A DNA stretch of 43,598 nt from positions 1-43,598 of the IMG/VR virus record IMGVR_UViG_3300005253_000059. One strand, written 5' to 3'. The position numbers and the translations under genes are program-made. This document shows positions 37,880-43,598 of the stretch, piece by piece. The notes under the pieces are model-generated. The model was not told where the DNA came from. It did no database searches and saw nothing but the letters and a program-made list of their open reading frames with translations. This stretch comes from a virus. How positions within the stretch are numbered: the stretch's first letter is position 1; every line of letters begins with the position of its first letter.

Positions 37880-38009
37880 CTTTTTTCCTTTCGACGTAGA
37901 GCTTAAGAATGCGGTGAATTACAGCGCAGAGTGTGCGGTCTTCCTGATCTGCCAATGCCTTTAATTCAGAGTGATCATCGGCCCTAATTCTGACTGTGAT
38001 ATATTCCAT
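37857..38009 (-). CDS. Ribbon-helix-helix regulator (50 residues)
   Basis: A 50-residue protein, ATG 38009 to TGA 37857, missing from longer-gene lists. MEYITVRIRADDHSELK, the helix ALADQEDRTLCAVIHRIL and a basic end fit the Arc/CopG/MetJ ribbon-helix-helix fold, in which a beta strand enters the DNA groove. It is the first gene of the replication operon and may control it. AAGG lies about eight bases before the ATG. Two TGACA repeats lie in the upstream region. Confidence 0.65.
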   Translation of the reverse strand: MEYITVRIRADDHSELKALADQEDRTLCAVIHRILKLYVERKKDEGDIQG

Positions 38010-38171
38010 GCCAAAACCTTACATATAATGTCACACAGTGTCAAACCCTGCTTAACTGACTTTGTGGTATATGGTTATAGCGATTTGCCGGCAAATCCCC
38101 TCAGATCGCTTCTAAGGGCCTGGTGTCTTAGGCGGTCTGATCACCGGACCAGGCATCAGAAACAGTAGGCG
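38010..38171. promoter_or_regulatory. Regulatory gap upstream of the replication operon
   Basis: A 162-base gap with several signals: direct repeats TGACA-N5-TGACA on the minus strand (38033-38029 and 38043-38039, ten bases apart) that include a perfect TTGACA (38044-38039); a perfect 16-base palindrome GATTTGCCGGCAAATC (38082-38097); and an inverted repeat GCCTGGT (38118-38124) with ACCAGGC (38148-38154) that could end tail-gene transcription. No good -10 box sits at normal distance from TTGACA, so the replication promoter here is only inferred. Confidence 0.5.
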
Positions 38172-38465
38172 CTAGGCCTGCCAGTGGTCTTCTGGGCACC
38201 TGTTGCGACGGCCTGCAGACAACAGGACCAGCTTACAGCCACAGCCAGCCCCAACAGCCACGGCTTTCATAAAGCCCCCACAGCAGCGCGCTCGACCGTT
38301 AGGACGGCACGGCCTGGCCAACCCGCTGGGACACTGCGCGCACACGGCTAGACGCTGGGCTTGTACTTTAGATTCAACACGATCAATGCGCAGGATGTGC
38401 TTGACAATTTCAGGCGCAGCGACCGTAACTAGCTTAATGATTTTTCGTCTTGATAATCGTGACAT
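38172..38465 (-). CDS. Cysteine-rich protein at the end of the tail block
   Basis: A 97-residue protein (ATG 38465, MSRLSRRKIIKLV; AGG seven bases upstream). It has many cysteines in the pattern CAQCPSGLARPC, RCCGGFM and CGCKLVLL followed by CPEDHW, likely two zinc sites. The same style of small cysteine-rich protein often ends phage tail gene clusters. It is the last gene before the regulatory gap. Confidence 0.55.
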   Translation of the reverse strand: MSRLSRRKIIKLVTVAAPEIVKHILRIDRVESKVQAQRLAVCAQCPSGLARPCRPNGRARCCGGFMKAVAVGAGCGCKLVLLSAGRRNRCPEDHWQA

Positions 38466-38472
38466 GCTGTGC

Positions 38473-39627
38473 CTATAGCAGTTGCCAATTGATCGCAAGC
38501 GTTGCCTCATCAATTGACCAAAGGTTTGGCCCTTGCTCATTGCCGGGCCCAAACTTCAACTGATCATCAGCGCCTAGAAAGATATCTGTTCCATCAGCTG
38601 CCACCGCATTTAAGAACACCGGGGTTGTATCGTAAGGCGGGGGAAGCAGCGCACCAATATCAAGTGTCTTAGTTGGAGCGCCAAACAAGCCTGCTGTAAA
38701 CGGCACCTTCTGAAATACCGTTAGGGTTGGGGATGGCCCGGCGTGGTGAACGATATAACAGTCATCACCTATAACCCAAAGGTCACCGCGAAAACCAGTT
38801 GGCAATGTAAGAAAATTATTTCCATTGGGAAGGAAAGTATCAAGCACCGCACCCGTAGCAGTGTTAAATGCCATGAGCTTGGTTAAGACATCGCCTACCA
38901 CGTCTCGCTCAAACCCGAGTGCAAAAATGGCGCTGGTACCCAAACCTAACCGAGTTAAATCGCCCCGTAATAAGGTACCAAAGGGATTGGTTTGCCACAC
39001 AAAGCCGAGTGGATCTGGCCCGCCAGCGACAGCCGACGTTCGCTTCATAATGCTCGCGTGGATTGGCTGACCCACAATTGCATGGGTTTGTCCAGAAAGA
39101 TACCACACATCATTTGGCGAATCATAAATGATATCCCGTACTCGAATGATTGTTTCTGTGTAGGCGGTCCCGCCGATGTCAACGCCTGTTGTGTCATTGA
39201 TAGTAAAAACATTTGATGCTACTACCGCAACACTTGCTTTGAATCCAGCCCAAGAAAATATAACAGGGGATACGTTTGAATTGCGAGCGCCAATTGACGG
39301 ACCTACAGCGCTTCTGGAGTCTGACCATTGCTGCACGCCAAGGGTATTCACTTTACGGATCGTCGCCGGGACAGGAGAAATAATACGTTCTTCTGACCAA
39401 TAGGTATCAACACCGTCACGAAATAAGCGAAGAAAAGTTTTAGGCTCAAAAACCCAATTTGGACCTGCCCCGGTTGCTTTTATGTACTGACCTTGATCAA
39501 TGTGGTCAGTGCCTGGCGCATCAAGGATGTCTCCTGTTGCCCAGATATGCGTACCGTCAATCTCAATGTCAATGATTCGTGACAAGTCTACTGCACAACA
39601 TCCGCAAGCACCGTGAAGCCAACTCAT
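38473..39627 (-). CDS. Beta-propeller-like tail protein
   Basis: A 384-residue protein starting MSWLHGACGCCAVDLSRII, with ATGA overlap to the gene before it. It is beta-rich with recurring W/Y-D-G elements (DGTHIWATGDILD, DSPNDVWYLSGQ, GDLWVIGDDCYIVHH and DGTDIFLGADDQ) that look like propeller blades. A role in host recognition at the tail tip is plausible. The CGCC motif near the N-terminus may bind a metal or form disulphides. Confidence 0.55.
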   Translation of the reverse strand: MSWLHGACGCCAVDLSRIIDIEIDGTHIWATGDILDAPGTDHIDQGQYIKATGAGPNWVFEPKTFLRLFRDGVDTYWSEERIISPVPATIRKVNTLGVQQWSDSRSAVGPSIGARNSNVSPVIFSWAGFKASVAVVASNVFTINDTTGVDIGGTAYTETIIRVRDIIYDSPNDVWYLSGQTHAIVGQPIHASIMKRTSAVAGGPDPLGFVWQTNPFGTLLRGDLTRLGLGTSAIFALGFERDVVGDVLTKLMAFNTATGAVLDTFLPNGNNFLTLPTGFRGDLWVIGDDCYIVHHAGPSPTLTVFQKVPFTAGLFGAPTKTLDIGALLPPPYDTTPVFLNAVAADGTDIFLGADDQLKFGPGNEQGPNLWSIDEATLAINWQLL

Positions 39628-40406
39628 GTGCAAGTCCCGTCGTCAACATTCTCGAATTGAATGGTATAAAAACGGTTGCGAGCACTGTCGAAATTTTCAT
39701 AGAGCTTAACAATAGGATTTCCACGATCTGGCGGTTGAACATCAAAACCACCTGGATAATCTGTGCCATCAATGTCAACACCATGCCCTTCAATATCCGC
39801 TGCGTCGTTAGGGTCTTCAATTGAGTTTATTGCAAAGTCTACAGTGACAGTGCCAGTCAATGCTGTCCAAGGCGTAGCGATGAAAGATGTAGTACTACGA
39901 ATTTTCTCAGTCCACGCTAGTTTCCAACGATTGGACGGCGCACTGATTTCAGAGTTAGCAGTTAATTCAACCCAAATCCAACGCAATGGCGCGTCAAACT
40001 CAAGAGCAAGTAATCCATCTGCCAACACGACATGATCACTTGGTTCAAGAAAAACAACCTCATCAAGATGGATTGCTTTGCGTCCTGTTCTTTCCCAGGC
40101 TTCACCTAGCACAGTATGTGTTTGGCCGACGGTTGAATCTTTCCAGTCTTTTGTTGTTGTATCCCACTCGACTTGTGTGAATTGAAAAAATCCATCATCA
40201 GTGCCACGACCTGTTAGACGTACAGGTATTTTTCTGATGTCAATAATAGGCTGGCGACCTAGAATACCAAGTGAGCCATTGAAGTAAGCACCTCTTGGTA
40301 GGCCGGCATATTGAGCTTTGATGCTTCTGTTAACAGACTGTGCCCACCTGGCAGTGACGGCGCTGCCTGCTTTTGGATTACCTAAATCAAATGGATCAAG
40401 ACCCAA
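39624..40406 (-). CDS. Tail tip or baseplate protein
   Basis: A 260-residue protein with a probable TTG start at 40406 right after the previous gene. It begins LDPFDLGNPKAGSAVTARWA and is beta-rich in the middle, with DFAINSIEDPNDA near the end. No enzyme motif was found. It lies between the tape measure/distal tail genes and the propeller-like protein, so it probably belongs to the tail tip. Confidence 0.5.
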   Translation of the reverse strand: MGLDPFDLGNPKAGSAVTARWAQSVNRSIKAQYAGLPRGAYFNGSLGILGRQPIIDIRKIPVRLTGRGTDDGFFQFTQVEWDTTTKDWKDSTVGQTHTVLGEAWERTGRKAIHLDEVVFLEPSDHVVLADGLLALEFDAPLRWIWVELTANSEISAPSNRWKLAWTEKIRSTTSFIATPWTALTGTVTVDFAINSIEDPNDAADIEGHGVDIDGTDYPGGFDVQPPDRGNPIVKLYENFDSARNRFYTIQFENVDDGTCT

Positions 40407-40407
40407 C

Positions 40408-41382
40408 TTAAGTGCCCTGCCTCAGAAGTAATTGAGTAAAGTCTGCTTCCTGATAAATATTAACGCGCTCACCCGCGACATCAGAAAGTGACTGCGTAAT
40501 TGAGAGTGCGTCATAGTCAGATACCTCTTGTCGCCAAACACCATTCCAACCTAACTCACCCAACGGCGCAGGCCCACCACCTATAGCACTGTCACGCGCA
40601 CTAACACGCGTCCTACGACTAAAGCGACAAGTCAACTTCCAACTCTGTGCGCCCTCAGTTGTGAAAGTACGGAAGGCATTGAATGAAGAATACAGCAAAG
40701 TGTTTTTTATCCAGTTGCGGCCAAACTTCTGGGAACGAATATCGGCAATATTGATCTTGCCTAGGTGATCAAAGAATGAATCACGAATTGGGTCAAGCAC
40801 GTTGAAGTAGGTAACAATCCAACCTAGGCTAATCTCAAGTTTACTAGGCACTCCGATAGGATCAATGATCGCTCTCTTAGTACCTGGGTTGGCTTCGCGC
40901 GATCCAGATTCCCAAACTAAATCTTTGCGCTCAACACTTATGTTTTCTGCCTCAGGCTCAAGAGATTCTTCGATAACAATATCCGGTGATTCTTCAGTGC
41001 CAGCACCACCTGTGTCATCACCAAAGCGCCCTGTACGATACTCGACTGTCATTAAAGCAAAGGCATACGCAGCTACGCGGCCACTACCATCAGCATCCTG
41101 TGTCTTATCATCAAAAGGTGCGATACCAATACTTCTGGCAAACAAGGGAGTGACTATGCCATCATCCTGATCAAACGTATCAGGATTAACTATAAGCTGC
41201 TCACCTGTGTCACCATCTGTAATAGAAGTTAAGCCGAGTAGTTCACGAAAAAAAGCATAACGATCATCCCAAGCGCATTTCAGTCGGCGCACTACGCGTC
41301 TACCTTCCTCATCAATAGTCTCTTGAGGTGACCCAGTTATTTCTTCGTGGTCAATTGTCAATGTGGTTGGGACGCTAGGCAT
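40408..41382 (-). CDS. Distal tail protein candidate
   Basis: A 324-residue protein starting MPSVPTTLTIDHEEITG, directly downstream of the tape measure, where Dit-type proteins are usually encoded. It is mixed alpha/beta with an acidic middle (EESPDIVIEESLEPEAEN) and a WRQEVSDYDALSITQ section near the end. A tail-tip hub role is inferred from gene order only. Confidence 0.5.
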   Translation of the reverse strand: MPSVPTTLTIDHEEITGSPQETIDEEGRRVVRRLKCAWDDRYAFFRELLGLTSITDGDTGEQLIVNPDTFDQDDGIVTPLFARSIGIAPFDDKTQDADGSGRVAAYAFALMTVEYRTGRFGDDTGGAGTEESPDIVIEESLEPEAENISVERKDLVWESGSREANPGTKRAIIDPIGVPSKLEISLGWIVTYFNVLDPIRDSFFDHLGKINIADIRSQKFGRNWIKNTLLYSSFNAFRTFTTEGAQSWKLTCRFSRRTRVSARDSAIGGGPAPLGELGWNGVWRQEVSDYDALSITQSLSDVAGERVNIYQEADFTQLLLRQGT

Positions 41383-42881
41383 TAGTCTGGTGCTCCAGGT
41401 TGAAACTCAGTTGACAAATCAAGCTCACCAATTGCTTCAACTAAGGTGTTGTTGTTAGTCTTGCCCGCAGCCTTGAGGGCATCAATGCCTTTCTTAACAT
41501 CAGCAACAGCCTTGGTGGTTTCTTTTTGGGCAGCGATAGGATCATCCTTGGTTTTAATACTTTCTTGAATGCGCCTAAGTACGTCTTCAGGGGCCTCTAA
41601 AATGATCTTTGCTTTTGCTGCTCTTGCTGCACCGGGTATTTTCGGCAGGGTTACTTTAACTTCAGGGGTCTCACGTTTGGTTAGACCAAGTAAGTCTGTA
41701 AAGTCTTTGACCTGATCAACCACAGCACCTAACGCGAATAAAAGTTTAATGCTGTTAATTTCTTTTTCGATAGCCTTTTTCTTTTCTCCAAGTCCCTTAG
41801 CAAAGTCATCAACAACACCAATGACTTGATCAAATGCAGCGGGATCAGCTTTGATCTTACCAAAAGCCAATACCTCAACAGCCGAGCTAAGCTGCTTAAA
41901 CGCTGTAAGAATAACCGACACAACTTGCGCAACAACTTGGCCAAAAGCTACAAGCGCCTTTTGGATGTTAAGAAATACCTTGAGTAAGAATCCTTCAAGT
42001 TGCCTAGCGCCTATCTGCGCATCCTCAAACCCAAGTGATTTTGCTAGGCCTTCAGCACCAGCTTGTACAGTCTGAACAATACTACCTATGATACGTGCTA
42101 TGATGCTCGCCACTGCTCGTACAATAGGTACTACAGTCTCGAAAAAGTCTTGAATGCTGTTAAACGCATCAGCTAAACCAACGGCAAAACCTTTACCTAC
42201 TTCCTCAAGCAGATCACCAAACGCGTTAGCTAGTTGCCTTAGTTTACCTGTGGGTGTTTTTGCTAGCGCTGCATTGACGCCACCTAGTTGAGACTCTATT
42301 TCTTCAAGGATAATAACTTGTGCCTCAAAAAGTTTTCCTTGTGCAACTAAGACACTAATTTGCTCAATTACTTGATTAGTAAAGCCAACACCAGCCTTAC
42401 GTAGCATCGTAACGCCTTTAACAGGGTCGTTAAGCGCCTTGGCAAACAACTCTGCTGTAGTTGCAGCGTCTTGGCTTTTTAGTGCAGCAAGATCTAATGC
42501 AGCAGCTAAGCCACGTAAAAAAACCTCACCTCGTATGTTGGTAAATGTCAGCAGAATCGCCTCTGCATTTAACACCACTTCATCGCCAATAACACCAACC
42601 TTTTGAAATGCTTGAGCAAGTTTATTGAGTTGTTTGAATGTGAATCCAGCAGCCTCACCTGTTTGAGCCAACACAGCAGCTACCCTGGCTTGCGCAGCTT
42701 CCTGCTCAATAGCACCACGTATCGCAACGCGTGCTCCGAAGACAGCAGCTAAAGGCCCAGCAATTTTAAGTACACTTGATCTAAGTGAGTTTAGGCTAGT
42801 TCTGATACGTGTGAGACTTTTGCGCAGACCTTTATCGACTGAAGTAAATTCGACCTGTGCTGTTGCTAACCTAAACGCCAC
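41382..42881 (-). CDS. Tail tape measure protein
   Basis: A 499-residue protein (probable GTG start at 42881), long, helical and repetitive in character, with hydrophobic segments around residues 255-280 (VRAVASIIARIIGSIVQTV). It sets tail length; at the usual 0.15 nm per residue it predicts a tail near 75 nm, short for a siphovirus. It follows the tail assembly chaperone with an 11-base overlap. It ends in the first base of the next start. Confidence 0.85.
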   Translation of the reverse strand: MAFRLATAQVEFTSVDKGLRKSLTRIRTSLNSLRSSVLKIAGPLAAVFGARVAIRGAIEQEAAQARVAAVLAQTGEAAGFTFKQLNKLAQAFQKVGVIGDEVVLNAEAILLTFTNIRGEVFLRGLAAALDLAALKSQDAATTAELFAKALNDPVKGVTMLRKAGVGFTNQVIEQISVLVAQGKLFEAQVIILEEIESQLGGVNAALAKTPTGKLRQLANAFGDLLEEVGKGFAVGLADAFNSIQDFFETVVPIVRAVASIIARIIGSIVQTVQAGAEGLAKSLGFEDAQIGARQLEGFLLKVFLNIQKALVAFGQVVAQVVSVILTAFKQLSSAVEVLAFGKIKADPAAFDQVIGVVDDFAKGLGEKKKAIEKEINSIKLLFALGAVVDQVKDFTDLLGLTKRETPEVKVTLPKIPGAARAAKAKIILEAPEDVLRRIQESIKTKDDPIAAQKETTKAVADVKKGIDALKAAGKTNNNTLVEAIGELDLSTEFQPGAPD

Positions 42882-43059
42882 GCCTTAGCTCTTTCGCTTT
42901 ACGGTTTGCTTCACCCAGAGACTGCACCTGCACTGTCTTTGGTTCCGCGTACTTCTTGTCTTTCATGTACATTATCAGTTGGGGCAGTGTCAGACTGCCC
43001 ACCATTTTTGGTCCCCATCCGTACATCCGCGCCATCATCATCATCACCTTGCCCCAATC
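42871..43059 (-). CDS. Frameshifted C-terminal part of the tail assembly chaperone
   Basis: The +1 frame from 43059 gives 62 residues, DWGKVMMMMARMYGWGPK and GSLTLPQLIMYMKDKKYAEP, which look like the folded C-terminal (lambda GT-like) part of tail assembly chaperones. Joined after Phe165 it makes a 227-residue protein ending at 42871, inside the tape measure start. Such frameshift pairs are conserved in tailed phages; lambda uses -1, but +1 and -2 forms are known. Confidence 0.75.
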   Translation of the reverse strand, partial: DWGKVMMMMARMYGWGPKMVGSLTLPQLIMYMKDKKYAEPKTVQVQSLGEANRKAKELRRGV

Positions 43060-43555
43060 GAAAGGGCTTGCCAACGGCGCTGCCTTTCGGCTTTGGGTTA
43101 AGGTCTGCGTCATCAACATCTTCAACAGTAAATCCACTGACTGTGAAGACATCGACTACAGCTTCCATAAGACGCTGCTTGTCTTTGATGGTAAACATGC
43201 CGTCAACATCTTCTGGAGAAAGCTTAGGATGCTTGGTCTTCAACGACAGCCACAGGATATAAGTCATCATACCCGGGTCATTCAGCATCCTGGTCATTTC
43301 TAGGTCAGCTTCCTCATTACCTTCCCTAACACCAAACATGCTGATGGATGTAGCTACCTTAAAAGCGCGGTCCATAATCAGGCTCTTATCCGCTTGGGAC
43401 AAAGTTTGATCCTTAATCATTTCCTTGCCCAGAGCAACAACCTTTGACTTGATCCTTTCATCAAGTCTACCAATGTCAGACAAGCTAAGAGGGCTTAGCT
43501 CGTATTGGTCGTTTAAGCGCGTAGGAATAGCAAACGCCTGTGCTGCGTCAGTCAT
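42911..43555 (-). CDS. Tail assembly chaperone, unshifted form
   Basis: A 214-residue protein starting MTDAAQAFAIPTRLNDQYEL; AAAGGTG lies eight bases before ATG 43555. It lies just before the tape measure gene. The last 49 residues of this frame (after Phe165) are hydrophilic and disordered (QGDDDDGADVR), which suggests this frame is overprinted by the real C-terminal domain in the +1 frame. It corresponds to lambda gpG, which holds tape measure protein for tail assembly. Confidence 0.75.
   Translation of the reverse strand: MTDAAQAFAIPTRLNDQYELSPLSLSDIGRLDERIKSKVVALGKEMIKDQTLSQADKSLIMDRAFKVATSISMFGVREGNEEADLEMTRMLNDPGMMTYILWLSLKTKHPKLSPEDVDGMFTIKDKQRLMEAVVDVFTVSGFTVEDVDDADLNPKPKGSAVGKPFRLGQGDDDDGADVRMGTKNGGQSDTAPTDNVHERQEVRGTKDSAGAVSG
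43058..43066 (-). promoter_or_regulatory. Candidate +1 frameshift site CCC-TTT-CGA
   Basis: In the chaperone reading frame the codons are CCC TTT CGA. Both CCC (to CCT) and TTT (to TTC) can re-pair after a one-base forward slip, and the next codon CGA is often slowly read. The slip gives PFDW and enters the +1 frame that encodes the second chaperone part. Confidence 0.65.
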
Positions 43556-43598
43556 GGGGAATGCACCTTTCTATAGAAGGTTTATCGTACTGGCGGTG
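43478..43598. repeat. Terminal direct repeat, right copy
   Basis: Identical to 1-121. Joining the two copies closes the genome at about 43,477 bp and gives complete, correctly ordered tail genes across the join (tail tube, then tail assembly chaperone). Confidence 0.95.

Noticed and set aside
43020-43060. GATGATGATGATG as a repeat element
   Set aside because: It is short and coincides with the DDDD or MMMM codons of the tail assembly chaperone.

Overview
The window is a complete, apparently circular genome of a tailed double-stranded DNA phage (Caudoviricetes, probably a siphovirus). The first and last 121 bases are identical (1-121 = 43478-43598). The unique sequence is therefore about 43,477 bp and the ends are an arbitrary cut inside the tail genes. 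No host genes, integrase, tRNA or CRISPR array were seen. Lipobox proteins and a CsrA-like protein fit a diderm bacterial host, but the host cannot be named from the sequence. Almost everything is coded on the minus strand, so transcription runs from high to low coordinates; only three small genes (12204-12934) point the other way.

Reading in the direction of transcription: (1) 38009-19686 is a replication and recombination operon. It starts with a ribbon-helix-helix regulator, then a zinc-knuckle protein, SNF2-like helicase, RuvC-like resolvase, family-4 uracil-DNA glycosylase, Cas4/RecB-like nuclease, Sak4-like ATPase and an SSB-like protein carrying Tudor/SH3-like modules. A terminator follows, then family A DNA polymerase, two DNA methyltransferases, a TOPRIM primase fused to an AAA+ ATPase, an ankyrin protein, ThyX, an iteron-rich putative origin (21641-21987), a CsrA/zinc-ribbon protein and a lipoprotein. 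It ends at a strong terminator (19516-19542). (2) 19497-14237 is packaging: membrane protein, small and large terminase, holin-like protein and a Mu gp29-like portal, ending at a terminator. (3) 14172-12994 is a lysis-like cassette: lipoprotein, basic protein and class 3 lipase. (4) 12055-12204 is a divergent switch with three matching palindromic operators; rightward it drives three small unknown genes, leftward a set that includes an XRE repressor and then the rest of the head genes (Mu F-like protein, protease/scaffold, decoration protein, major capsid), ending at a terminator at 5851-5880. (5) 5835-105 and, across the circle, 43555-38172 is the connector, fibre and tail block: Mu gp36-like connector, fibre-like proteins, gpG-like completion protein, tail tube, a tail assembly chaperone with a likely +1 frameshift, a short tape measure and tail-tip proteins.

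The head proteins are Mu-like (gp29, gpF, protease/scaffold, gp36 and gpG families) with a lambda gpE-type capsid, while replication is self-contained (family A polymerase plus primase) rather than transpositional. The most interesting signals are the divergent switch with two promoters of identical operator geometry, the CsrA-zinc ribbon protein, the iteron/AT-rich region, the +1 frameshift site, a hairpin that would hide the capsid ribosome binding site, and the splitting of the head genes by a lysis and regulatory block.
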